Below are positions 18,133 through 26,577 of a DNA stretch of 64,000 nt, one piece after another; positions within the stretch are counted from its first letter, which is position 1; every line of letters starts with the position of its first letter. Below the pieces are notes generated by a model. That model saw nothing but the letters and a program-made list of their open reading frames with translations. It was not told the DNA's origin and made no database searches. Source of the stretch: Stieleria neptunia (GTDB lineage: Bacteria > Planctomycetota > Planctomycetia > Pirellulales > Pirellulaceae); contig NZ_CP037423.1 of assembly GCF_007754155.1 (NCBI RefSeq), forward strand, positions 10,288,938 through 10,352,937, written 5' to 3'. The translations under genes were made by a program, and so were the position numbers.

Positions 18133-19294
18133 GTGGCAAGAAGATGATGCGACCACGAATCCGATCAATGTCGATCGCGAAACCATCACCGCGTGGATCG
18201 ACCAAGAAGTCGTCAATGCGTTTCCCGCCAATGCTCAACCCATCAAACCATGGGGACAATTAGGCGAGCGAGTCGCGACGTTGCAGTTCATCCCGCGACA
18301 GGAAAGTCAAATCGTCAAGCCCGAAACCGTGACCATTGCACTGGCACGATCGACTTCCAACGTTGACGCTACCATCGCACAACTTCGCGGCACAGTGCTG
18401 CGAGTGGGAATCGCCGGATTGATCGTCTCGCTAGGCCTCACTTGGCTGGCTGTTCGCTTTGGCCTGAAACCGATCGTGGCGGTCACGCGGCAGATCACTG
18501 GCATCCAGGCCGACTCGCTCAATCAACGTATCGAAACGATCGAAACACAACCCGCCGAATTGCGACCGCTTTCGCAAACCATCAACTCCTTACTGCAACG
18601 ACTCGAACAAACCTTTGAACGTGAGCGTTCATTTTCGGCGGACGTCGCGCACGAGTTGCGAACACCGCTCGCTGGCCTGCAAGCCAAGCTCGACGTCGCC
18701 CTTGCTCAACCTCGCGAACCGGATTCGTATCAACGGACGCTCAGCGATTGTCAAGAAATCACGACCCAAACGTCCGCCATCGTCGCCGCCTTGCTCGCCA
18801 CCACTCGGTCGACATGCCAAGCCAATCATTCCACCGAAGTCGTCCACCTTCATCGACTGATCGACCGGCTTTGCGCCGACTTCGAGGAAACGATTCTCGA
18901 TCGGCGTTTGGAAATCCAACTCAACATCCCACGAGAACTGACCATCGAATCAGACCCGCAAATCCTAACGATGATCATTCGCAACCTGTTAGACAACGCG
19001 ACCAGCTATTCCGACCCAAACTCCACCATCACAATCACCAGCACTTCCACAGCCAACCAAACCAAAATCACCTTCGACAACCAAGCCAGTGATTTCCCAG
19101 CACACGACATCGACAAGGTATTCGATCGTTTTTGGCGATCCGACACTGCTCGCACCGCCACCGGCACCCACGCTGGCCTCGGCCTCACGCTGACTCGACG
19201 ACTTGTTGAATCCATCTGCGGATCAATCGGGGCTTACTACAACAACGGACACTTCCAAGTTTCGGTTTGCTTTGCGACTAAATTCAAATCTTGA
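18122..19294 (+). pseudogene. Sensor-kinase remnant lacking TM1 and most of its sensor loop
   Basis: From about VEFEWQEDD this is the paralogue of the kinase at 7422-8819. It keeps TM2 (VLRVGIAGLIVSLGLTWLAV), HAMP, HisKA with the phospho-acceptor His (ADVAHELRTPLAGL) and the ATPase boxes (NLLDNATSY, DKVFDRFWRSD, GLGLTLTRRL). The first membrane helix and the first part of the sensor domain were removed by the deletion that cut the regulator. An in-frame ATG at 18056 lies inside the regulator, in another frame, and would give a 412-residue hybrid with a nonsense start. The catalytic part is intact, so a constitutively acting kinase is conceivable but unproven. Confidence 0.8.
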
Positions 19295-19380
19295 AACGAA
19301 GGGAGTAAGATTCCCAGACCAAAGCTAGGCCAGAACGACAGTCCGGTCTTTGACGACATTGCCAGCAGCACGAAAAACGG

Positions 19381-19419
19381 CCTCCGAGGGTGCCGGGCCA
19401 AATTGGCATTCCTCGGAGG
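19381..19419. terminator. Hairpin between convergent genes
   Basis: Arms CCTCCGAG (19381-19388) and CTCGGAGG (19412-19419) enclose a second TGCC/GGCA stem. It lies between the kinase remnant (plus, ends 19294) and the lipoprotein gene (minus, ends 19459), where a bidirectional terminator is expected. No strong T-run follows on either strand. Confidence 0.45.
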
Positions 19420-19458
19420 TCTCGCCATTTGGCGGGCAGAGCCTGTTAAACAACGAGC

Positions 19459-19974
19459 TCAGTGATCGCCGTGTGGCTCTTCCTTGAAGTCACCGGAGTA
19501 CGGTGTGCCGTCAATGACGCCAGCGATCGTGCCAGCGTATTCTTGAACGACGCCCAGTTTCTCGTGGTTTCCGACGAAGCGAGATGCTTTGCCGGCCGGA
19601 TCGCTGTCTTGCGGTGCAGCCTTCAGCGTGACTTGCATCACCGGATCGCCGATGCTCAAGTCGATGGACTCAGCGTCAATCGGAACGGGCGACTTCTCGT
19701 CGGCACCAAGGATATAGACCGTGCCTTCTTGCTTGTCGTGATCGACGGTGAACTCGACGTGATACTTACCACCGCCCCAGTCGGCGATGGTTCCATCATG
19801 TGGTCCCGTACCGTGGGCACCGTGTGGGGCGTGTTCGGTGCCATCGTCATGTACGTGTGCGCCGTCCGATGCAGGCGCGGGAGTCGTTGTTGTCGAAGCC
19901 GTCTCTTGCTTACAGCCAACGAAGCCGATGAGTCCACAGAAAACGAGTGACAAAGTTGTGTTCGAGAATTTCAT
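19459..19974 (-). CDS. His-rich exported lipoprotein at the end of the set 3 cluster
   Basis: Starting at the internal ATG (19974) this is a 171-residue lipoprotein with signal MKFSNTTLSLVFCGLIGF and lipobox GFVGC. A His/Gly/Pro-rich segment follows (about residues 40-65: HVHDDGTEHAPHGAHGTGPH), then a beta-rich domain (GGKYHVEFTVDHDKQEGTVY...). It keeps its own SD (AAGGA, 8 bp before ATG), showing it was an independent gene before the truncation of the upstream pump placed it in the same frame. Likely a periplasmic metal-binding accessory of the efflux cluster; I do not recognise a named family. Confidence 0.75.
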   Translation of the reverse strand: MKFSNTTLSLVFCGLIGFVGCKQETASTTTTPAPASDGAHVHDDGTEHAPHGAHGTGPHDGTIADWGGGKYHVEFTVDHDKQEGTVYILGADEKSPVPIDAESIDLSIGDPVMQVTLKAAPQDSDPAGKASRFVGNHEKLGVVQEYAGTIAGVIDGTPYSGDFKEEPHGDH

Positions 19975-22900
19975 TGAATGGTTCCTTGAAAGCGGTTGGT
20001 TAAAGTTTTCGGGCCAACGGCCCAGCGAGTTGCCTAGCCCAGGCCAACGGCCTGTTGGGTCTGGCCGTTCAACCGTGAGAGTTTGCTGCGTGATGACCAA
20101 CGCCATCACTCCGCCGATGAACGCAGTCGGCAGGGCGTTGAGGATTTGCAGAACGACGCGGATTGACGGAAACAGAATCAACAACACCACGAACATTCCG
20201 ATCACGGATAGTCCGGCCAGCACGATGATGAGCTGTGTTGCCCGCTGTTGACTCTCGAACTGTCCGCCAAATTCGATGAAGTAGCCGACGGGCGTTTCAA
20301 TTTGATCGCCTATGCGCTGTTTGATGTCGCCGACTGCACCGGCCAAATCACGTCCTTCGGTATTGCAGCGTATGACAATTCGGCGGCGGGCGTTTTCGCG
20401 GTTGATCGAGTTTGGCCCAGTGCCGACGCCCACGTCCGCGACCTCGCGAAGTTCGATCTGTCCGCGATCGGGTTGTCCTTCTCGATCTTGCAGGTCGATG
20501 CGAAGCCGATCGAGATTAGCGTAGTCAGTGCGGTATTCCTCTTCGAGACGCACGAGCAAGTCGAAACGTCGTTGACCTTCGAGGACTTGCGAAACGACTT
20601 CGCCTTGCAGTGCCGTTTGCAATACATCGGCAACATATTCGCGAGTCAGTCCATGCAACGCCAAATCATCGGCTCGCAACTCGATATGCAATTCCGTTGT
20701 CTCTTGAATAGGCTCGACCACCGGCGGTGTAATTCCAGGCACGTCCTGAATCGTTGCTTTCACTTTCTCGGCCACACGCTGCAATGTGTCCAAATCGTCG
20801 CCGTGAATCTTGATAGCTATCTGAGCGTAAACGCCAGAGATCATGTGGCTAATCAAGTGTGCCAGCGGTTGCTCAACTTCAATATCAACGCCGGGAGCTT
20901 CATTGCTGATCCGTTCTCGCAAACGCGCCAATATTTCTTCTCGTCCTGTCGGTGATTCCGGATTCATGCTCAGGATGTATTCGCCGAAATTGACAGGCGA
21001 AGCGTGTTCGTCCATCTCTGCACGTCCCGTTCTGCGAACAAAATACAAAATTTCGCCTTCGGGATTCTCGGCGTTCTTTTGCATCGACAGAAACACGGAA
21101 TCAATAGCGCGCGAAACCTGATTGGATGCGTCAAGCGACGAACCCGGCGGCAGGGTCACGTTCACTTGAATGCTGCCTTCGTCGAACGGCGGCAAGAAGT
21201 TTCGTCCCAACGTTGACATCTGCCAGGCGGCGACGGCAACGGCAAGCCATGTCAAGATCAGTAGTGTTCGCGGCATTGCCATGCTGAGCCGGATCAAATT
21301 GGTCACGAGCTTCTTCAAGCCGTGCAGCAGAAAACCGTCGCCTTCATGGTGAGTTGCTCGGGATTTCGGAAGGAGGTAGTAGGACAGCACTGGTGTCACC
21401 GTCATGGACACCACGAACGAAGAAAGGATCGAAACGATGTACGCGAAACCGAGTGGCGTGAATAATCGGCCTTCCACGCCGGAGAGTGCAAATAGCGGCA
21501 TAAACGACAGGATCACGACTGCTGTGCCGAACACGATTGAACTGCGAATCTCCTTGCTTGCCTCGAAGGTAATGACGATGGAGGGTTTCTGCTGTTCGAT
21601 GGGCAAAAGATTGTTCTGCTTCAAACGCCGAAAGATGTTTTCGACATCGACGATGGCGTCATCGACAAGCTCCCCCATGGCGACGGCAATCCCGCCCAGT
21701 GTCATCACATTGATGGAAAGCTCGGTGCCGCTTAGCCAACCCATAATGCGAAACGTCAGCGTCGTTAGCACCAGTGAAAGTGGGATTGCAGTAAGCGTAA
21801 TGAACGTCGTGCGAAAATTCAGCAGGAACAGAAACAGGACGACGATGACTAGCACCGCACCGATGACAAGCGCCTCAGCAACATTGAAAATTCCACGGTC
21901 GATAAAATTCCGCAGTCGAAACAATTCTGAATTGACAATGATGTCCGCTGGCAAGGATGCTTCGACCTCGACAAACGCCTCCGCGACCGCATCACTTAGA
22001 TCGCGAGTATCAATATGAGGTTGTTTGACAGTGGTGAATACGATCCCCGGTTTGCCGTTAACGCTGCCATCGCCGCGTTTGAACTGTGGTCCTTCGGTCA
22101 CGCGTGCAACTTGCTCCAATAACACAGCACGTTTGGTGTAATCTCCAACTGGAATTTTTTTTAAATCTTCGATCACAACACGCGACTCAGGCCCCAGTCG
22201 GCCGAGCACGCGGATGGGTCGCTCCGTTTCGCCCGTCACGGCAAACCCACCGCTGGTGTTGATGTTGCTTGCTCGCAACGCTTGTTCGACGTCTTGAACA
22301 GTGACGCCGTATTCGAGCAGCGCCGTAGGGTCAATTAGAATCTGGTACTGTTTGCGATCGCCGCCGAGCATGAAGACTTCGGCGACACCAGTCACTTTCA
22401 ATAGCCGTGGACGAATGATCCAGTCGGCAACCGTTCGTAGTTCGAGCTGTTGCTTTTGGTCGGAATAGAAGTTGGCTTGGTGGGTTCGTTCGTCGATCTC
22501 CATCGTTGCCATCCCGGTCGGATGGTTCTGTGGCCCGTGGGCACTAACCTCGGGTTTTGAAACCACGGAACCCGCGGCTAGCGCCGGCGACTCAATTGGG
22601 GACCAAGTAACGGATTTCGGATCCAATTTTTTCCAAGTTGAAAAGTCATGCCGATCACCCGGCAGCCAAGCACCAATTTGAAATTCACCGTTTGGGCCGA
22701 TAACCATCTCGGCCATCATTTCCGTATTGCCGACCTGCGCTAGCCGTCCTCCATTGGGACCGTTTTGGCGATAGATGCCCGCGACGATGATTTGACCCAT
22801 GATCGACGAAGGCGGCGTCATCTGCGGGCGAATCCCGTCGGGCAAGATACCTTCCAGCGTCGACAATCGCTCTTGAACCGTTTGTCTTGCCGCCCGAATT

Positions 22901-23205
22901 TCGGTTGACCAATCAAACTCGATGTAGATGACGTTCAGCCCGGCGGTCGATTGACTGCGAACAGCTTGAACGCCGTTGGCCCCCATCAGCGCAATTTCGA
23001 TTGGCTGAGTCACCAGCGTCTCGACTTCTTCGGTCGCCAGTCCTGGAGCTTCGGTGATGATGACGACGCGAGGTCGGTCGAGGTCGGGAAAGACGTCGAT
23101 CGACATCTGTGCGGCCAAATACGTGCCGTAGACCAGCACAAACAGGCTGACGACGACGACCAGCATTCGGTATCGAAGCGAAATTTTTATAATTGCATCA
23201 AGCAT
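19459..23205 (-). CDS. CusA/CzcA-type RND pump, C-terminally truncated and fused in frame to a lipoprotein (set 3b)
   Basis: The ATG at 23205 has SD AGGA 11 bp after the adaptor stop and opens a heavy-metal RND pump (MLDAIIKISLRYRMLVVVVS). It has the TM4 motif AMGELVDDAIVDVENIFRRL and both porter loops. The homology ends abruptly near 20070, after ...ALVITQQTLTV, where normal pumps continue through the last two membrane helices. From there the frame runs through a palindromic repeat (20005-20060; peptide PGLGNSLGRWP) and on, without a stop, into the downstream lipoprotein gene. The 1248-codon frame is thus a chance fusion, not a designed protein. Loss of the last helices, roughly 150 residues, should inactivate the pump. 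The neighbouring CusA-like gene at 26578-30606 may supply the function. Confidence 0.8.
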   Translation of the reverse strand: MLDAIIKISLRYRMLVVVVSLFVLVYGTYLAAQMSIDVFPDLDRPRVVIITEAPGLATEEVETLVTQPIEIALMGANGVQAVRSQSTAGLNVIYIEFDWSTEIRAARQTVQERLSTLEGILPDGIRPQMTPPSSIMGQIIVAGIYRQNGPNGGRLAQVGNTEMMAEMVIGPNGEFQIGAWLPGDRHDFSTWKKLDPKSVTWSPIESPALAAGSVVSKPEVSAHGPQNHPTGMATMEIDERTHQANFYSDQKQQLELRTVADWIIRPRLLKVTGVAEVFMLGGDRKQYQILIDPTALLEYGVTVQDVEQALRASNINTSGGFAVTGETERPIRVLGRLGPESRVVIEDLKKIPVGDYTKRAVLLEQVARVTEGPQFKRGDGSVNGKPGIVFTTVKQPHIDTRDLSDAVAEAFVEVEASLPADIIVNSELFRLRNFIDRGIFNVAEALVIGAVLVIVVLFLFLLNFRTTFITLTAIPLSLVLTTLTFRIMGWLSGTELSINVMTLGGIAVAMGELVDDAIVDVENIFRRLKQNNLLPIEQQKPSIVITFEASKEIRSSIVFGTAVVILSFMPLFALSGVEGRLFTPLGFAYIVSILSSFVVSMTVTPVLSYYLLPKSRATHHEGDGFLLHGLKKLVTNLIRLSMAMPRTLLILTWLAVAVAAWQMSTLGRNFLPPFDEGSIQVNVTLPPGSSLDASNQVSRAIDSVFLSMQKNAENPEGEILYFVRRTGRAEMDEHASPVNFGEYILSMNPESPTGREEILARLRERISNEAPGVDIEVEQPLAHLISHMISGVYAQIAIKIHGDDLDTLQRVAEKVKATIQDVPGITPPVVEPIQETTELHIELRADDLALHGLTREYVADVLQTALQGEVVSQVLEGQRRFDLLVRLEEEYRTDYANLDRLRIDLQDREGQPDRGQIELREVADVGVGTGPNSINRENARRRIVIRCNTEGRDLAGAVGDIKQRIGDQIETPVGYFIEFGGQFESQQRATQLIIVLAGLSVIGMFVVLLILFPSIRVVLQILNALPTAFIGGVMALVITQQTLTVERPDPTGRWPGLGNSLGRWPENFNQPLSRNHSMKFSNTTLSLVFCGLIGFVGCKQETASTTTTPAPASDGAHVHDDGTEHAPHGAHGTGPHDGTIADWGGGKYHVEFTVDHDKQEGTVYILGADEKSPVPIDAESIDLSIGDPVMQVTLKAAPQDSDPAGKASRFVGNHEKLGVVQEYAGTIAGVIDGTPYSGDFKEEPHGDH
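20005..20060. repeat. Palindromic repeat at the broken 3' end of the RND gene
   Basis: GGGCCAACGGCCC (20011-20023) and AGGCCAACGGCCT (20041-20053) are each near-palindromic and sit either side of AGCGAGTTGCCTAGCCC. Read on the minus strand it encodes PTGRWPGLGNSLGRWP. From memory, similar peptides turn up as spurious ORFs in Rhodopirellula genomes; this is a pattern memory, not a search result. It marks the exact site where pump homology ends. Confidence 0.65.
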
Positions 23206-23215
23206 GTTGATTCCT

Positions 23216-24640
23216 TTAGTGGGCCGCGTGAGTTGTGCCGTCGGCATGGACATGGACACCTGGTTGCTGGCCGCTAGCCGATTGCGACTTCAAGACTCGA
23301 TTGAGCGATGCCGCTGAGCCTTGCGCCAAGAAGGCACCCGGCGTGATGCTGCCGTCGTTGGCGATGACAACGGATCTTCGATCCTCGTGAAGCACGTGAA
23401 CGGGAATCTGCTTGAATAAGTCGCCGTTTTGCCGGAACACGTAGGCTTCGGGGCCTTCCCAAACGACTGCTTCGGATGGCAATACGAACACATCGTCAAA
23501 TTCTTCAACGGGAATGTGGATGCGTGCACGTTGGCCCGGTCGAAAACGCCAAACAAGGAACGCACGCTCTTGCTCCCCATACAATCGCGACTGATTGGTC
23601 AACGGTACAAAGAAGTCAAACGTACGGCTGTTTGTGTCGATGGAATTCGCCAAATGGCGAATATTGAAAGTCTGATTCAGCTCCGGCCAGCGACCTCCTT
23701 CATCCTCAGCAAACTCGACCTCAATGGGACGTTTTTCTTGAGCTGCCTGCTCAAGAAACGCGGCCTCGCGTTTGAACGCGTGTCCGACAACGTACAGCAT
23801 TTGATGATTCGACAGATTCGCGAGTAACTGCCCGGCTTGAACTTGTTGCCCCAGTTCGACTGAGAGTTCTTGCACCTCGTAAGCAATACCTTGCCCCTCG
23901 CCCAATTCGTTGATGTAACTGACCTGCTGAACCGCTTGCGGCAGCGACCGTTTTGTGACGGCTGACAAATCGCGAAGCGGCGGAGCGACGACATCGACGG
24001 TCGAAACGAACGCCCCTGATTCAATCTGCTGCACTTGGTCAGGCGTTAACCCACGAGTGAGCAATTCCTGACGAGCCGCTTGGATTAAGGTGTTTTGTCG
24101 ACTGATCTCGCTTTGCAATTCGATCAACGTGGAACGCGAAACCGCACCGCTGCTGACGGCACCTGATAGTCGGCCGATCTCGGCTTGTACGATCGCCGTT
24201 TCCTGCCGCGCCTTGAACAATGTCGTTTGAGTTGCTTGCAAGTATTCACTGAAAAGCCGCAGCGTGAACAACGGTTCGCCAGGACTCATGGTGTCGCCGG
24301 GAAACGCATGGATTGCGGAAACGACGCCGACTGCCGGTGATGTGACGCCCCGGTCGGACAACCCTGGACGGTCAGCGACTTCACCGGGAATCACAACGGT
24401 CCGCCAGTACGACTGAGGCCGAGCCGCCTTGGACGTGAGCGACAAGTTTTTTCGAGCCTGCTCGCTGATTTCAAGCACGGTTTGCTTTTCGGCAGACTCG
24501 TCCGACGAGCTAGCAGTCGACGTTTCGCTTACCTCGTTGCTACCGAACAATTCTGCTCGGAAGAACCAGAGCGCAGCGACAGCGCCGATGATGATCGCTG
24601 GCCCGATCAGGCCTTTCATAAAGGATGTTAAGTGTTTCAT
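23216..24640 (-). CDS. RND efflux periplasmic adaptor (CusB-like), set 3b
   Basis: Membrane-fusion protein of about 474 residues, starting MKHLTSFMKGLIGPAIIIGA (an in-frame codon at 24679 would add 13 residues). A single N-terminal membrane segment is followed by a linker rich in Ser/Glu, the first lipoyl half (TSPAVGVVSAIHAFPGDTMS), a helical hairpin (ATQTTLFKARQETAIVQAEI...), the barrel domain (GQRARIHIPVEEFDDVFVLP) and a C-terminal tail ending HVHADGTTHAAH. The His-rich end suggests metal binding. It lies 10 bp upstream of the truncated RND pump and is its cognate adaptor. Confidence 0.88.
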   Translation of the reverse strand: MKHLTSFMKGLIGPAIIIGAVAALWFFRAELFGSNEVSETSTASSSDESAEKQTVLEISEQARKNLSLTSKAARPQSYWRTVVIPGEVADRPGLSDRGVTSPAVGVVSAIHAFPGDTMSPGEPLFTLRLFSEYLQATQTTLFKARQETAIVQAEIGRLSGAVSSGAVSRSTLIELQSEISRQNTLIQAARQELLTRGLTPDQVQQIESGAFVSTVDVVAPPLRDLSAVTKRSLPQAVQQVSYINELGEGQGIAYEVQELSVELGQQVQAGQLLANLSNHQMLYVVGHAFKREAAFLEQAAQEKRPIEVEFAEDEGGRWPELNQTFNIRHLANSIDTNSRTFDFFVPLTNQSRLYGEQERAFLVWRFRPGQRARIHIPVEEFDDVFVLPSEAVVWEGPEAYVFRQNGDLFKQIPVHVLHEDRRSVVIANDGSITPGAFLAQGSAASLNRVLKSQSASGQQPGVHVHADGTTHAAH

Positions 24641-24685
24641 TGTGGAGCTTTTTCTCGACGGATTTTCAGCGGGCAGCACAAACCG

Positions 24686-24756
24686 GTAGCGAAAATCTGC
24701 AAAGACTTCCGGCTAGACCCAAGTGATGGATCGAAACTCTTGGCGAGTTCCGCTAC
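24686..24756. repeat. Degenerate copy of the GTAGC palindromic repeat
   Basis: The right arm AAACTCTTGGCGAGTTCCGCTAC closely matches the right arm of the element at 12655-12715. The left side (GTAGCGAAAATCTGC...) is a weaker complement, about two thirds identical. It lies in the 160-bp gap between the adaptor and the His-rich gene. Confidence 0.6.
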
Positions 24757-24801
24757 GGAGAGGCAGGTGCAACGCAGTCAAAGATTGCGCGCACGCGTCC
24801 G

Positions 24802-25230
24802 CTACAGCCGAAGAGAGGCCGTGAGAAGATAGATTGGCAGAGTCCGATAGCGATTCGGCGGATCAGTCGTTCGCATTCGCGACCGAGTGTCGACGACAAT
24901 CGAGGGCAAAACTTCGACCCAGTCGGTCGAGTGAACATCTATCCCGAAAGACCCAGTAACCCGCGTCAATAACTGACCAGAAGCTATTAAATAGACTGCA
25001 TCAAAATCGTGCTCTGCCGCAGGCAAGAGTAAGTCGCTATGCGATGTCGACTCATTTCGGTCAGCATGCTTATGGTGGTCGTCATGGGCGTGATCGTGAC
25101 TGCGCAAATGCACGTGTGGACGCAGGCCATGCCCGTCCGGCTCAGCTACGCCGGTTCCCCCGTGCGAATGAGGCAAGCATTGCCCCAGCACTAAGAAGGG
25201 AATCAGCAGTAAACAAAGGAGTCGGGACAT
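24802..25230 (-). CDS. Small His-rich exported protein
   Basis: A 142-residue protein with signal peptide MSRLLCLLLIPFLVLGQCLP. Residues 21-65 are unusually rich in His and Asp (HSHGGTG..., HVHLRSHDHAHDDHHKHADR), a pattern typical of periplasmic binding of Cu, Zn, Ni or Co. The C-terminal half has no recognised domain. It lies within the minus-strand metal cluster between the sialidase-like gene and the adaptor. Probably a metal buffer or chaperone; the function is inferred from composition and neighbours only. Confidence 0.7.
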   Translation of the reverse strand: MSRLLCLLLIPFLVLGQCLPHSHGGTGVAEPDGHGLRPHVHLRSHDHAHDDHHKHADRNESTSHSDLLLPAAEHDFDAVYLIASGQLLTRVTGSFGIDVHSTDWVEVLPSIVVDTRSRMRTTDPPNRYRTLPIYLLTASLRL

Positions 25231-25385
25231 CCTAACAGTTTATCAATCAATCCAGGAATTAGCTATAGCGATCGAACAAGTATCGGCCGATGAGTATGAT
25301 TGCGGCACTCCCGACTTCACATCTTAGGACTCAATTGAGCGTTAAGTTGCATGCTTCGCCACCGATGACACAGCGTCAGTCGGTT

Positions 25386-26510
25386 TTACTGATTGACAAT
25401 CTCAGATCGGATCGACGAGACATCGCCCTCTTTCGATTCCCAGACCAGGACCACTGGACCACCGCCTGTGACCGAAGCGGCGAGTACGGGATCGGATGCT
25501 CTCGTTGCGATGGATACTGGATTCGTGGAGGCCGGCCGCAACAACAGTAGCTCCCCTCCACGACGATCGACCCATGAGATGAAATATTTGTCAGATGCAG
25601 CCACGATCGAGGGCTGTTCGCCGCGCCCGAGAAAGTTTTCTCGCATCAATCCAACACCAGCCGAATAGACGCTTCGATCGTGACGCCAAACCGTTAGCAA
25701 ATCGCCGTTTGAATTTGTCGCGATGTCCCCGCCATCCATCGGACATGCGTTCAACTTCCAGCTATCCAAACCAAGCTTCTCAGCTCTGCTGAAGCTCTGG
25801 CCATCGTCTTCAGATGTAGACACGTACATGTCACGATTGCCATCAATCAAGTTTCGCCACATGACATGAACCGCGCCGCTCTGGTCAATCACTACCGAAG
25901 GATGGCAACATTCACATACTGTGCCGGATGGCGAAGTATAGACGTGAACGTTTTTCTCCCAAGTCTTGCCACTGTCTTTTGATCTCGCCCCATAAACTTG
26001 TGTTCGACCATTCCGTAGATCAAGCCACGTGCAGAACAGCAGTCCGTCGCTTCCAATCGCGAGGTCGTGCAACCCTTCGCGAGCCGATTTGACTTCATTG
26101 TTCACTTCGACAGAGTCGCCCCACGATTCACCGCCGTCGATGGAACGCCACGCACGTACATTGCCGGTTTCGTGGCTGATGGCAGTGATGACAACGAGGT
26201 CCTCTATCGCGACGATTCTCGGCCCACGTCTCATTCCCAACGCCAATTTTGGGACCTGACCAACCTTTGTTGGGGACGTGTACGTTCGGCCTCGATCTGT
26301 GGATTTACAGAAGTAGATAGTCTCTCCCGCTCCAAACGTAACAACGATAATTCCAGTATTACTGACAGCCGCTTGCGGTTGCCGTATTCCAGGGATCGCA
26401 CCTTCCGTTACGACGACAATTGGATCGGCGGCATTGGTGATGTCACCGCCAACGAACAGGCACAGCGTTGCGAGAACACAGAGCGTTGGTGTCAGACCGA
26501 GGTAAGGCAT
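25386..26510 (-). CDS. Sialidase-like (BNR/Asp-box) beta-propeller protein within the efflux cluster
   Basis: Exported protein of about 374 residues from ATG 26510 (a longer frame begins at 26663 but overlaps the CusA-like gene). It has signal peptide MPYLGLTPTLCVLATLCLFV and four Asp-box repeats (STDRGRTY, SIDGGESW, SKDSGKTW, SEDDGQSF), giving a BNR propeller. Sialidase catalytic residues are not evident. A CECCHP motif in the third blade (GTVCECCHPSVV) looks like a metal site. Its place 67 bp downstream of the CusA-like pump suggests a periplasmic role in metal handling and not sugar cleavage. Automatic annotation would probably call it an exo-alpha-sialidase. Confidence 0.75.
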   Translation of the reverse strand: MPYLGLTPTLCVLATLCLFVGGDITNAADPIVVVTEGAIPGIRQPQAAVSNTGIIVVTFGAGETIYFCKSTDRGRTYTSPTKVGQVPKLALGMRRGPRIVAIEDLVVITAISHETGNVRAWRSIDGGESWGDSVEVNNEVKSAREGLHDLAIGSDGLLFCTWLDLRNGRTQVYGARSKDSGKTWEKNVHVYTSPSGTVCECCHPSVVIDQSGAVHVMWRNLIDGNRDMYVSTSEDDGQSFSRAEKLGLDSWKLNACPMDGGDIATNSNGDLLTVWRHDRSVYSAGVGLMRENFLGRGEQPSIVAASDKYFISWVDRRGGELLLLRPASTNPVSIATRASDPVLAASVTGGGPVVLVWESKEGDVSSIRSEIVNQ

Positions 26511-26577
26511 GTTTGTCTCTTGAGCTTTTCTAAGAACGTGCGTTGGCCATTCTACGAGGATTTGATGTCGTGCGAAT

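Noticed and set aside
25386..26510. True exo-alpha-sialidase
   Set aside because: Asp boxes alone do not show sialidase activity; catalytic Arg/Tyr/Glu residues are not evident and the context is metal efflux.
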